Positions 17,100 to 26,062 of a stretch of DNA of 64,000 nucleotides are shown piece by piece. The first letter of the stretch is position 1; each line of letters starts with the position of its first letter. The DNA lies in contig NC_010602.1 in the NCBI RefSeq assembly GCF_000017685.1, positions 992,001-1,056,000 of the forward strand, given 5' to 3'. The stretch is from Leptospira biflexa serovar Patoc strain 'Patoc 1 (Paris)' (GTDB lineage Bacteria > Spirochaetota > Leptospiria > Leptospirales > Leptospiraceae). The notes beneath the pieces are model-generated. The model had not been told where the DNA came from. It ran no database searches and worked only from the letters and a program-made list of their open reading frames with translations. The translations under genes and the position numbers were made by a program.

Positions 17100-17875
17100 T
17101 TTGAATCCGTGGTCTCCAATACTTTCATCATCAGTGCAGACAAAAAGAATAAAAAGCTCAGTGGAACAAGTAACATGAGCATGGAAAATACATCAGGCCC
17201 AGGTGATAATACGGCCGATACAACTGCGATAATGAGAACTGCTTCCCTCCAGCGAGAGATGAGAAACCTTGAAGACAAAATTCCAATCCGCCCAAGTAAA
17301 ATCAGAACAACTGGCAATTGGAATGATGCCCCAAACACTAAGTGCAAATTAAAAAACAAATCATAATATTCATCAATCGGTAAATATGGGTCCACTCCAT
17401 CCGGACGTAAGACCACAAGAAACACTCTTAAAAAATTTTCGAAGACCGTAAACCAACAAAGAGCAAGTCCTGACCAAAAAAGTAAGGTAGAAAATAGAAT
17501 GATGAATTTTCCCCATTTTTCTGTCCTCGGGTCAACTGCTGGGGCAATGAATCCCCAAAGGATATAGAGTAAAAATGGTAAGGAAACTAGAACGGACAAA
17601 ATCAGGGACGTTTTCAAATAAATGAGAAACGGTGCCATGAGTTGGATTTGGAAAAAATGGGCATCGGGTCCAAGTACGGCTTTGTAAGGCATGATGAGAA
17701 AACGATGGATCTCACTGCCAAAATACAATGTCCCGATCATAAAGACAGAAACCACTAAGATCGAGTAAATGAGTCTTTGCCGGAGTTCCTCTAAATGGTC
17801 GCCCAGGGACATGTATTTTTCCCTGGTTTCCGAATCTTCCGGCAGTGGCAGTGCGGTTCTTTTTTTTTCAGCCAA
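17096..17875 (-). CDS. tatC: Sec-independent twin-arginine translocase subunit TatC
   Basis: TatC is the six-helix receptor that recognises twin-arginine signal peptides. The 259-residue protein starts with a charged cytoplasmic tail, then the family signature SLGDHLEELRQRLIYSILV (residues 27-45). Six hydrophobic segments follow, including FLIYLKTSLILSVLVSLPF and FGASFQLPVVLILLGRIG, and the late SPGPDVFSMLMLLVPL segment. tatA starts upstream in the same operon with 9 bases between the genes. A downstream SpoIIE-like gene overlaps by 4 bases. Confidence 0.95.
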   Translation of the reverse strand: MAEKKRTALPLPEDSETREKYMSLGDHLEELRQRLIYSILVVSVFMIGTLYFGSEIHRFLIMPYKAVLGPDAHFFQIQLMAPFLIYLKTSLILSVLVSLPFLLYILWGFIAPAVDPRTEKWGKFIILFSTLLFWSGLALCWFTVFENFLRVFLVVLRPDGVDPYLPIDEYYDLFFNLHLVFGASFQLPVVLILLGRIGILSSRFLISRWREAVLIIAVVSAVLSPGPDVFSMLMLLVPLSFLFFLSALMMKVLETTDSK

Positions 17876-17884
17876 TGGGATGGA

Positions 17885-18154
17885 TTAAGCTTTTTTCTTT
17901 TTTCCAGTTTTGGAATTGGACTGGGGAGTCTGTTTTGGTTCTTCTACGGGAAAACTCGTTTGGCTCGGCTCTTCGTCTTGGCCCGTGAGAGACTTTCTAA
18001 ATTCTTTGATCCCAGAACCCAAGTCTTTGGCAAGGCTTGGCAATCGTTTTCCACCAAAAAAAAGTAAGGCTAAAAAAACGATGAGTGCAATCTCCCATGG
18101 TCCTAAATTAAAAAAAGCAATAGGTGCTTGAAAAGAAAACGGATTGGATGGCAT
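17885..18154 (-). CDS. tatA: Sec-independent translocase subunit TatA
   Basis: TatA polymerises to form the Tat transport path. This 89-residue protein has a short N-terminus, one transmembrane helix (residues 18-36: LGPWEIALIVFLALLFFGG), a hinge at GG, the amphipathic helix KRLPSLAKDLGSGIKEFRKSL with the conserved FG-to-LG pattern, and a polar Lys-rich tail ending KKKKA. It heads the tatA-tatC operon. Its start is only 23 bases from the chosen start of the divergent histidine kinase gene, so their promoters must overlap. Confidence 0.93.
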   Translation of the reverse strand: MPSNPFSFQAPIAFFNLGPWEIALIVFLALLFFGGKRLPSLAKDLGSGIKEFRKSLTGQDEEPSQTSFPVEEPKQTPQSNSKTGKKKKA

Positions 18155-18177
18155 ATTTCCCTCTTAAGGCAAGAGTT

Positions 18178-20079
18178 ATGCAAACGAATCTGGAAGCAAG
18201 CGGAATGATAGAATTCTTTAAGGTCTTGCCAAACCTATTTTCTGGTGGAGTTTACCTCACCGATCCGAAATCTGGCCAAATTTTATTCTCCAATGACTTT
18301 TTCAAAAACAACCTAGGTTGCAAAAAAGAAGGCAAAGATTGTTTGGAATCCGACTTACTGACTTGGGTTTCCATAGAAGACAAAGAATCTTTCCAAGATC
18401 TAATCCTTTCCCCAAATAAATTGAGTGATAGAGATCTGATCTCGGGTGATTTCAGGTTCCAAATGCCAAATGAAACACTTGTTCGGTGGTTTCAGTTTGA
18501 AAAGAGAAAAGTGAACATCCCTGGAATGGATTTTACCTTACACATCGTCTTTGTTCGGGATGTGACAAACGAAAAAACAAACGAAATCAATATTGTGGAA
18601 CAAATCCAATTTTTCCTAGGCCTTTTCGAAAATGCATCGGTTGGTATGGCACTTCAAGATTGGGAAGGCGGATACTTCCGCATCAACCCAAGGTTTACGG
18701 AAATCACAGGTTATAGTTTCCAAAATTTAACCGATTTGAATATCAAACGAATCAAAGGAGAACCCATATCTGAAGAAGAGATGGAATACTTTAGTTTTTT
18801 CAAAGAAGGTGCCGAGGAATCCAGGCTCACTCGTAAAGACGGAAGGAGGATCAATGTGTATCGACGCATCAGTGCATTTCGAAACTCCCAAGGGAAACCT
18901 GATTTTTATTATGTATTTCTAGATGATGTCACTGAAAAAAAACAATTGGAATCCTATCAGTTACATTCCCAAAAAATGGAAACCATTGGAAGCCTTGCGA
19001 CCAATATTGCCCATGATCTAAACAACTATTTACAACCAATCCATGTGTTTTCTCAACTCGGTAAGGAACAAATCACATCAGGTAAATTCAATCAAAACCA
19101 AGTATTGGATTATTTGGAAAAAATTAGAATGGGTGCAGATAACGCTCGTTCTATGATCCATAGAATCATCCATTATTCTAAATCTAAAAATGAACATTCT
19201 GTCTCTAAAATTGATATTTCTTCTGTTGTGGAATCTACGATCCCACTTCTTGTCGCAGGATTACCAAAATATGTAGAGGCTCAGTTTGAATTTTATAAAT
19301 CTCCTCTCTTTACAAAGGTAGATGCGGTACAGTTTTCCAAAATTTTGTGTGAACTCACTTCTGGAGGAATTTTGGTATGGGATGATCGTAAACGTGGGCT
19401 TGTGCAAATCCAAACTTTGCCTTCTGACGATGTACGATTGTTAGTTTCCTTGGAATTTTCTGGTTTATCTTTGCCTAGTTTGTCTGAGTTAACGACTCTG
19501 GATTTAGTGAATTTTAGTGATGAGGACTTCCAATGGACGGGCATCCACTTGATCAATCGGTATGTAAAAAACTGGGGGGGTGAGTTTTATTTGGACAAAC
19601 CAGATCCAATGACTCTCAAAATTTTCATCTACCTTCCATTAGAAGAAGCCTTACCCGTTGCCAATTTGTATCCATCAAATCGAGAACCAAAACCCGTTGA
19701 TGTTTGGTCCGAAATTTCCAAAAAGAAAATTTGGATCGTGGAAGATGATGAAGCCGCAAGTGAAGCGATCAGTTTTGTATTATCACAAAAACAAATCAAA
19801 CCAAAAGTATTTTCGACGTCTACACTTGCTTTAAACCAACTTAGCGAAGAAATTCCTGATTTCGTTTTGTCTGACTATCGATTGAAAGAAATGAGTGGTC
19901 TTATATTGATTCGTAAGATCAAACAATCAAATCCAAATTTACCTGCGGTTTTGTATACGGGGAATATGGATGGATTGGATGCAGAGGAACTTTCAAAAGA
20001 AGGGATATTGGTTCGTTCTAAACCAATATCCGTTGATGAATTGTATGAGTCGATTTTGTTATCGTTTGGTTTTCTTTGA
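18178..20079 (+). CDS. PAS-PAS hybrid histidine kinase with degenerate ATP-binding domain and C-terminal receiver
   Basis: This 633-residue cytoplasmic sensor starts best at ATG 18178 (AAGG upstream); an in-frame GTG at 18124 would overlap tatA. It contains two PAS-like domains (second around FENASVGMALQDWEGGYFRI), a HisKA helix with IAHDLNN (phosphoacceptor His279), a region where HATPase_c should be, and a receiver domain with acidic pair EDD (about 522-524), phosphoacceptor Asp566 in LSDYRL, Thr in YTG and Lys615 in RSKPI. In the HATPase region the N-box reads LCELTSGG with no Asn, and the DxGxG box is replaced by LEFSGLSLP; only TGIHLINRYVKNWGG recalls the G2 box. Kinase activity is therefore doubtful, while the receiver looks intact. 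It converges on the hydrolase gene with a 21-base overlap. Confidence 0.87.
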   Translation: MQTNLEASGMIEFFKVLPNLFSGGVYLTDPKSGQILFSNDFFKNNLGCKKEGKDCLESDLLTWVSIEDKESFQDLILSPNKLSDRDLISGDFRFQMPNETLVRWFQFEKRKVNIPGMDFTLHIVFVRDVTNEKTNEINIVEQIQFFLGLFENASVGMALQDWEGGYFRINPRFTEITGYSFQNLTDLNIKRIKGEPISEEEMEYFSFFKEGAEESRLTRKDGRRINVYRRISAFRNSQGKPDFYYVFLDDVTEKKQLESYQLHSQKMETIGSLATNIAHDLNNYLQPIHVFSQLGKEQITSGKFNQNQVLDYLEKIRMGADNARSMIHRIIHYSKSKNEHSVSKIDISSVVESTIPLLVAGLPKYVEAQFEFYKSPLFTKVDAVQFSKILCELTSGGILVWDDRKRGLVQIQTLPSDDVRLLVSLEFSGLSLPSLSELTTLDLVNFSDEDFQWTGIHLINRYVKNWGGEFYLDKPDPMTLKIFIYLPLEEALPVANLYPSNREPKPVDVWSEISKKKIWIVEDDEAASEAISFVLSQKQIKPKVFSTSTLALNQLSEEIPDFVLSDYRLKEMSGLILIRKIKQSNPNLPAVLYTGNMDGLDAEELSKEGILVRSKPISVDELYESILLSFGFL

Positions 20080-21078
20080 TTTTTTGACTTCTTCAGCGCC
20101 CGTTGTTTCTTTGATGAATTGGATCATTTCTTTTTCAATGAGTGCTTTGTCGGTTTTCACATACTTTGAAAGTAAGACGTGGGCCCCTTCTTCAATTTTT
20201 AACAAACGATTTTTAGGACTGGCATTGGAACCTGATTGGATTTTATCATAAACTGCTAACATGGCATTGACGGATGCAACGAAGTCATGTTCTCGTTCTG
20301 ATTTGTAGTAATACATAAGCAGAGTTGGGGTACTGATCTTCGGATATGGATTTTCTTTGTCCATAAAACGTTTGAGATTTAGGATGTTTTGGATGGCGCC
20401 ATAATACTGGTCTAGGTACCAATATTTTGCTGATTCATCCTTTGGGTCTGTTTTCGAGATTCGGATTTCTCCTTTGATGGAATCGATAAAAGATTTTCCC
20501 CAATGGAATCGGAAGATATGAGCTGTGGGATCATCAAAATCATAAAAGGGAGAAGCAAGAACCAAACTATCTACAAGGTCAGGATGTTTCGCTGCCAAAT
20601 AAGTGGCAATGTTTCCACCCATACTCGTCCCTATGACAACTGTTTTGTGGCCAAGTTCTTTTGCATAAATGAGACTGTCTTCTGCATCTTGTAAATACTT
20701 TTGGAAAGGAGTATTGAGGTGGTCTTCTATATTGGTACCGTGACCAGGTAGACGGACATAGTACGTATTGGCTCCAAAGTATTCACTCAATTTGTTTGTG
20801 ACTTCTTCCCCTTCACCGCGACTGGCTCCAAATCCATGGAGATACAAAATAACGATGGGAGTAGGATCTTCTGAGACCCTTACTAAATACTCTTCATTGT
20901 TTGGTTTTGTATTTTCTTTTTTGCTGATCTCTAATTCGTTTTGGTAAAAGGCTTCGAAATTTTGAAATTTACGAGTGGAATCATAATTGTATTCACCAGT
21001 AGACCAGTTGTAAGTGGATAGGAGAAAGGAAGAAAGAATGAGAGTGATTGCGGTCACCCATTTGATTATTAATCTCAT
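20059..21078 (-). CDS. Membrane-anchored or exported alpha/beta hydrolase
   Basis: This 339-residue protein has an N-terminal hydrophobic segment (residues 4-22) and an alpha/beta hydrolase domain: oxyanion-hole LYLHGFGASRGEGEE, a GHG loop (RLPGHGTN), nucleophile elbow IGTSMGGNIATYLA, and PFYDFDDPT. The late acid and His are plausible in the TPTLLMYYYKSEREHDFVAS and EGAHVLLSKY segments. This layout suits lysophospholipase or carboxylesterase enzymes, but the substrate cannot be read. Its start at 21078 lies 10 bases from the divergent PCu(A)C gene, so one of the two starts may be slightly different. Its 3' end overlaps the histidine kinase gene. Confidence 0.85.
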   Translation of the reverse strand: MRLIIKWVTAITLILSSFLLSTYNWSTGEYNYDSTRKFQNFEAFYQNELEISKKENTKPNNEEYLVRVSEDPTPIVILYLHGFGASRGEGEEVTNKLSEYFGANTYYVRLPGHGTNIEDHLNTPFQKYLQDAEDSLIYAKELGHKTVVIGTSMGGNIATYLAAKHPDLVDSLVLASPFYDFDDPTAHIFRFHWGKSFIDSIKGEIRISKTDPKDESAKYWYLDQYYGAIQNILNLKRFMDKENPYPKISTPTLLMYYYKSEREHDFVASVNAMLAVYDKIQSGSNASPKNRLLKIEEGAHVLLSKYVKTDKALIEKEMIQFIKETTGAEEVKKSKKTKR

Positions 21079-21088
21079 CGAGGTTCTC

Positions 21089-21523
21089 TTGTTACGAAAG
21101 GTAAATATAACAAATTTAGGATTTCTGTTTCTAATTCAAGTCAATTTGTTCGTTTTCTGTCACAAATCGAATTCTAAAACAGAGTTGTGGACTCATCCTG
21201 TGCCTGATGTAGCAAAAACAACTGCTGTTTATGGAGAAATCCAAAATCAAACGGAATCTGAGATTTCCATTCTTTCCCTCAAAAGTAACCACTACAAAAG
21301 AGTAGAATTCCATACAATGGTAGAAGACAAGGAAGGAATCATGCGTATGCGAAAACTAGAATTTCCCGTTTCCTTAAAACCCAAAGAATCCATTCGTTTA
21401 GAAAGAAATGGCACTCATCTGATGTTATATGACAAACAAAACATGGATGGTGAATTAGAAATCAGCATTCAATATTCAAATGGAACAGTGAAGAAACAAG
21501 TTGTGGAGAAAAAATCGTTATGA
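21089..21523 (+). CDS. PCu(A)C-type copper chaperone lipoprotein
   Basis: This 144-residue protein starts at TTG 21089, with GAGG six bases upstream, giving signal MLRKVNITNLGFLFLIQVNL and lipobox FVFC. The remaining part matches periplasmic copper chaperones that load Cu(I) onto the CuA centre of cytochrome oxidase: the metal motif is visible as VEFHTM, then MRMRKLEFPVSL, then NGTHLMLYD, giving the His/Met spacing HxM...MxM...HxM. An upstream in-frame ATG (21014) would add an unlikely 25-residue tail overlapping the divergent gene. It overlaps the SCO gene by 4 bases (ATGA), so both are translated together. Confidence 0.85.
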   Translation: MLRKVNITNLGFLFLIQVNLFVFCHKSNSKTELWTHPVPDVAKTTAVYGEIQNQTESEISILSLKSNHYKRVEFHTMVEDKEGIMRMRKLEFPVSLKPKESIRLERNGTHLMLYDKQNMDGELEISIQYSNGTVKKQVVEKKSL

Positions 21524-22095
21524 AACAATATACGATAAGAACCTTAATATCAATATTTATTTTTGCACTTCTCCAATGTGGTTCCGGAATTGAGCTCACC
21601 GAACTTCCGATTGGTGGAAATATTGAAGCCATCGACAAAACAGGGACAAAGGTGAATTTACAATCATTCCCCGAACCAGTGTTACTTGTTTTTTTTGGAT
21701 ATACATACTGTCCTGATTTTTGCCCAAACACATTCGCCAAAATCAAAGCCGCAACAGAAGGACTTTCTTCTCTAGAGAAGAATCACTTCCGAGTGATTTT
21801 TGTTTCCATCGATCCAGAACGTGATTCTACAGAAACGGTAAACAAATATGTACAGTTTTATATTCCGAATGCATCTGGTTTTAGTTTTGATTTAGCAACG
21901 ACAAACCAAATTGTTAAACAATATGCCGCCTATGTGGAAAAAACAAAAGACGGCCTATCATTCGATCACTCTACCTATGTTTATGTTTTGGACTCAAAAC
22001 GGAAAACTCGAAAACTCATCAAGTCAACCGATCCAAAAGAAGTGATCACAAAAACAATACAGGCGTTAAGCGGCAATTCCGTTCAATCGAAGTAA
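21520..22095 (+). CDS. SCO1/SenC family copper-binding lipoprotein
   Basis: This 191-residue thioredoxin-fold protein has signal MKQYTIRTLISIFIFA and lipobox LLQC (Cys20). The copper site is complete: CPDFC (CxxxC) in FFGYTYCPDFCPNTFAK and the conserved His in SFDHSTYVYVLD. SCO proteins deliver copper to, or reduce, the CuA site of cytochrome c oxidase in the periplasm. Pairing with PCu(A)C by a 4-base overlap strongly supports this role. Its 3' end overlaps the convergent oligopeptidase gene by 30 bases. Confidence 0.93.
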   Translation: MKQYTIRTLISIFIFALLQCGSGIELTELPIGGNIEAIDKTGTKVNLQSFPEPVLLVFFGYTYCPDFCPNTFAKIKAATEGLSSLEKNHFRVIFVSIDPERDSTETVNKYVQFYIPNASGFSFDLATTNQIVKQYAAYVEKTKDGLSFDHSTYVYVLDSKRKTRKLIKSTDPKEVITKTIQALSGNSVQSK

Positions 22096-24012
22096 AGCAT
22101 CGATGTCTGGGTCTTTTCCATAAAAATCTCGGAAAAGATTCATCGCATTGGCTGACCCACCTTTTTCCAAAACGGTCTTTCGAAAATGTGCCGCATGTTC
22201 CAAATCAAATACACCCTTGTCCACAAAGGAATAAAATGCATTGGCAGATAATAATTCTGCCCATTTGTAAGAATAATACCCAGCGGCATACCCTCCTGCA
22301 AAGATATGGGTAAATGAGTTTTGAAATTTGTTATAAGTTGGAGGAACTACAACGGCAATTTCCTCCCTTACTTGGTTTAGGATATCTTGCACCCTTATTT
22401 CGTTTGGACTTTCTTTGTGAACCAACATATCAAACTTCGCAAATTCCAATTGTCTCACCACTCCCATGGCTGACATAAAGTTTTTTGCTTTTACCATTGT
22501 ATCAATGTATGCGTTCGGAATTGGCTCTTTTGTTTGGTAGTGTTTGGCAAAAAGTTGTAATACTTTGGGTTCATAAACAAAGTTCTCCAAAAATTGGGAA
22601 GGAAATTCAACCGCATCCCATTCCACTCCATTCACTCCGCTGACAAAAGCTTCCTTCACCTTGGAGAGTAAATGGTGCAAAGCATGACCCAATTCATGGA
22701 AGAGGGTAACGACATCACTGGGTCTGAGTAAACTTGGTTGCGATTCTGTAGCTTTCGGAAAACTCGCTACTACAAAGGCAATTGGTAATTCTGTTTTTCC
22801 TGTTTCATCTTGGAAGTGGGGTTTCCAATTGTGCATCCATGCGCCACCTTTTTTATCGCTTCGAACTTCCAGGTCAAGATACAACCTGGAACGGGTTTCT
22901 CCTTCTACCACTAGGTCATAACAGAGTACAGATGGCTCCCAGACATTGGTTTGCACTTGTTTGAAATGAACACCAAGTAAATTTTCTAAAAATTGAAACG
23001 TACCCTGGAGGACAGTTTCTTTTTCTAGATATGGTCGATAGATTTCTTCATCATAGGAAAAGGATTCTTTTTTTAATTTTTCTGAATAGAAGGTAAGGTC
23101 CCAGGGTTCAATTTCGCCTTGGCCTAATTTTTTTGCAAAGGATTGGATTTCTTTGTATTCTTTTTGGGCAATGGGTTTTGCTTTTTTTGCGAGGTGGTCC
23201 AGGAATTGGATCACTTCTTCAGGCTCATTCGCAACCTTTGTTGCCAAACTCAAATGTGCATAGGTCTCAAATCCCAAAAGTTTTGCTTCTTTATCTCTTA
23301 AACTTAAAATTTCTTCAATGAGTTTTCCGTTCTCGGGTGCCCTTGTACAGTATGCATCATACATCTCTTTTCGAATCTTTCTATTTTCACCGTATGTCAT
23401 ATAAGCGATGTAAGATGGGAAATGAAGTGTAAACTTATAGGTACCATCTGGTTGTTTTGCAGATATTTTGTCACTCTCTGGGATTCCTTTTACATCTTCT
23501 TCATTCAAATAGAGAGCAAATGCATTGGTAGCATTGAGGACATTCTGAGAAAATTGGTTGGTTAAATCTGATAATTTGATGCGGATGTTTTTGAGTTCTT
23601 CTTTGGTGTTTGAATCGAGCCCAACGCCAGACAATCGAAAGTCTCTGATTTCATTTTCCAATACTTTGATTTGTTCTGAGTTTACAGTTTTGTCTGTGGA
23701 TTGGATGTGAAGTAGTGCAGAGAAAATTTCTTCGTTTTGGCCAAGGTCAGTGTAATACTCGCTGAGTTTCGGTAACAATCGACTATAGATGGTTTGGCTT
23801 TCTTCACTGTTTTTCACTGAGTTGAGATGAGAGATTTCCGTTACTAAATCTCCAAGTTCGGTTTGAACCCTTTGGTAAGGTTTTAAAAAAGTTTGGAAGG
23901 AACCGTTTGGTTGTTTGAGTAAGGATTGGATGAACTCTTTGTTGGACTCCATTTTCTTTAAAATGGTCGATTCTTTTTCTAATAGATTGTTTGAATGAAA
24001 TTCGGGAAACAT
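22066..24012 (-). CDS. M3 family oligopeptidase (oligopeptidase A/PrlC-like)
   Basis: This 648-residue cytoplasmic zinc metallopeptidase starts at ATG 24012, with GAGG five bases upstream; reading further upstream adds a 41-residue tail overlapping the divergent DCC gene. The HExxH motif is FHELGHALHH (His439, Glu440, His443), followed by GVEWDAVEFPSQFLENF with the third ligand region. The late Tyr/Gly loop FAGGYAAGYYSYKWAE, typical of thimet-type peptidases, is present. The family cleaves short peptides such as signal-peptide remnants. Length is slightly under the usual 680. It overlaps the convergent SCO gene. Confidence 0.93.
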   Translation of the reverse strand: MFPEFHSNNLLEKESTILKKMESNKEFIQSLLKQPNGSFQTFLKPYQRVQTELGDLVTEISHLNSVKNSEESQTIYSRLLPKLSEYYTDLGQNEEIFSALLHIQSTDKTVNSEQIKVLENEIRDFRLSGVGLDSNTKEELKNIRIKLSDLTNQFSQNVLNATNAFALYLNEEDVKGIPESDKISAKQPDGTYKFTLHFPSYIAYMTYGENRKIRKEMYDAYCTRAPENGKLIEEILSLRDKEAKLLGFETYAHLSLATKVANEPEEVIQFLDHLAKKAKPIAQKEYKEIQSFAKKLGQGEIEPWDLTFYSEKLKKESFSYDEEIYRPYLEKETVLQGTFQFLENLLGVHFKQVQTNVWEPSVLCYDLVVEGETRSRLYLDLEVRSDKKGGAWMHNWKPHFQDETGKTELPIAFVVASFPKATESQPSLLRPSDVVTLFHELGHALHHLLSKVKEAFVSGVNGVEWDAVEFPSQFLENFVYEPKVLQLFAKHYQTKEPIPNAYIDTMVKAKNFMSAMGVVRQLEFAKFDMLVHKESPNEIRVQDILNQVREEIAVVVPPTYNKFQNSFTHIFAGGYAAGYYSYKWAELLSANAFYSFVDKGVFDLEHAAHFRKTVLEKGGSANAMNLFRDFYGKDPDIDALLRLNGIAA

Positions 24013-24085
24013 CGCTACCTCGTATGAATTAGACTCGATTTCGAATCCTTCTAAGCCAAAATGGAGTTTAAGGAAATGTAAGCCA

Positions 24086-24484
24086 GTGGAAAAAAGGAAA
24101 ATTGTATTCTTTGATGGGGTTTGCCATCTCTGCATGGGGTCAGTTCAGTTTTTATTGAAACAGAACCAAACAGAATCTTTATATTTTTCTGCCATAGGTT
24201 CAAAGTCCTTTTTGGACCTAATCCCAACGAATGTGAGGGAGAGTTTACCGGATAGTATCATCTATTGGAACGAAGGAGAGGTATTGGTCGAATCAGATGC
24301 CATCCTTGGGATCACAAAAGAATTGGGGCTCCCTTGGAGATTCGGTTTGGTTTTTTGGATTGTGCCAAAGGGAGTTCGAAACCAAATTTATCGCTGGATT
24401 GCCAAACACCGTTACCAGTGGTTTGGCAAAGCCGAGAGTTGTATGGTGCCCACACCAGATCTAAAACGTAGATTCCTTGATTAA
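24086..24484 (+). CDS. DCC/DUF393 family thiol-disulfide oxidoreductase-like protein
   Basis: This 132-residue protein begins at GTG 24086 with AAGGA upstream. It carries the name-giving motif FFDGVCHLCMGSVQFLLKQ near the N-terminus (CxxC at residues about 13-16), then SDAILGITKELG and the C-terminal CMVPTPDLKRRF. This family (PF04134) has a thioredoxin-like fold; its reaction is not firmly established. It is divergent from the M3 peptidase and convergent with the glycosyltransferase (4-base overlap at stop codons). Confidence 0.88.
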   Translation: MEKRKIVFFDGVCHLCMGSVQFLLKQNQTESLYFSAIGSKSFLDLIPTNVRESLPDSIIYWNEGEVLVESDAILGITKELGLPWRFGLVFWIVPKGVRNQIYRWIAKHRYQWFGKAESCMVPTPDLKRRFLD

Positions 24485-25944
24485 TTCTTTCGACTGACAA
24501 GAATTAAATGCAAGGTTTTATTTCTGTCATAAGCATAGATAGAAATTGGTTCGCCAATTGCACTTAGTTTGATTCCCATTGCTTCCAACATCAATTTGTC
24601 CGATTCTGTCATGAGAATTTTACCTTTGTGACTGATGATATCATTCATTCCAATTTCTTTGATTGGTTTGTGGTAGTAAAAAGCAAAACTAGGAATTCCA
24701 AGACCACCAAACGAAAACAAGGTTTCATTTGGGGAGACTGATTGATTCATGATCTCCGCTAGTTTTTTGGAATCATTTCTCAATTCGCTAAATTTTGGTA
24801 AAATGAAAAAACTGATCACAAACATCATCACAATCGCTGATGTAAGATACAGTCTATATAAGTAAATTTGATTGTGTTTTTTGGATAATTGTTCGGCAAG
24901 TAAAATAGAAAGAATGGGGTAAGCTGACAAAGGATACGAAGGTAATTTACTCGATATTAATTCATAAAATATCCAAGAAAATACAAGTCCAATCATCAAA
25001 TAGGATCGAGGCGAAAGTGGCAAAAGGATCCCATTCCGAAAAGAGGAGAAAATAGAATCTTTGATTTCCTTTGCATTTAAATGAGAGACAAACCTCCAAA
25101 ACATTTCCTTTAGAAAAGAAAGATACACTCGAGTCCAAGGGAAAAACGTCACAAGGAATAACACGAAGTAGGTGCCAGGTGGGCCTGATTGCCCAAACAC
25201 TGGATTTGTGGCTCGTCGCAAGATGTACCAATCAATCATCCAACGAATGAGTTCCCCTTCATCTTTTTGCCATGAACAATAACCCCATGTCATCAGTGGT
25301 AATAAAGCCAATGGTAATCCAAACCACGGATGTAGTTTCCAAATCGTAGGTCGAATTTTAGAAAAAAATAACAAAAGAAAACAAGTTCCACCAAGAAAAA
25401 TCAAGATCGGGGGCCCTTTGATGAGGACTCCCATACTCACTGAACACCAGAATACGAGTGCATAAATCCATTTTTCGGAACGTATAAAATGATGCAGGGA
25501 AGTAAATCCTAACATCCCGAAGAAAACGAGTAAAGAATCAACCAGGGCAATTTTTCCATTTAACGGAAAATAGAGAGAAAAACTCAATATACTAAAAGCA
25601 TATAAAGCTGTTCTGCTATTGAACATAACAAACGATAGATGGTATGTGAGAAGAGAAGTACCTAAGATACAAAGGGCAGGAAAAATTCTTAAAACAAATT
25701 CATTTACGCCAAAACATTGGAAAAAAAATGAAGTGATCCAAAAATGTAAGGGAGGTTTCCTGTGAGGTGTGGAGTAAGGGAATTCCATCTGTAAATAATC
25801 CCCTGTCTCTGCCATCGTCCTTGCAAATCCAGCATAAGCAGCCTCATCTTGGTCCACGAGTGGGCTTGCATTCCCCCAAAATAAGTATAGGACAAGGGTT
25901 GTGAAAAGGAGAAAAAACGTTCTTTTGGGCGTGAAAAATGGCAC
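24481..25944 (-). CDS. ArnT/GT83-like integral membrane glycosyltransferase
   Basis: This 487-residue protein has about 11-12 hydrophobic segments. The first periplasmic loop reads PLVDQDEAAYAGFARTMAETGD, the DxDE-type motif of GT-C enzymes such as ArnT and PMT, followed by HRKPPLHFWITSF. The family transfers sugar from a polyprenyl-phosphate donor to lipid A or protein at the periplasmic face; the donor and acceptor are not evident here. The C-terminal soluble part is shorter than in ArnT (about 550). It is divergent from the PHP gene, with a 118-base gap that shows no clear promoter. Confidence 0.88.
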   Translation of the reverse strand: MPFFTPKRTFFLLFTTLVLYLFWGNASPLVDQDEAAYAGFARTMAETGDYLQMEFPYSTPHRKPPLHFWITSFFFQCFGVNEFVLRIFPALCILGTSLLTYHLSFVMFNSRTALYAFSILSFSLYFPLNGKIALVDSLLVFFGMLGFTSLHHFIRSEKWIYALVFWCSVSMGVLIKGPPILIFLGGTCFLLLFFSKIRPTIWKLHPWFGLPLALLPLMTWGYCSWQKDEGELIRWMIDWYILRRATNPVFGQSGPPGTYFVLFLVTFFPWTRVYLSFLKEMFWRFVSHLNAKEIKDSIFSSFRNGILLPLSPRSYLMIGLVFSWIFYELISSKLPSYPLSAYPILSILLAEQLSKKHNQIYLYRLYLTSAIVMMFVISFFILPKFSELRNDSKKLAEIMNQSVSPNETLFSFGGLGIPSFAFYYHKPIKEIGMNDIISHKGKILMTESDKLMLEAMGIKLSAIGEPISIYAYDRNKTLHLILVSRKN

Positions 25945-26062
25945 ATTCCTAGAAGGAAAACCCTCTCTCCCTTGTCAAAACCTATTTGAAACCAAGATCT
26001 TTGTATCCATTTTGTAACAAAACTGGAATCAAATTGGAAAATAGATTTTGTAAACTATTCTC

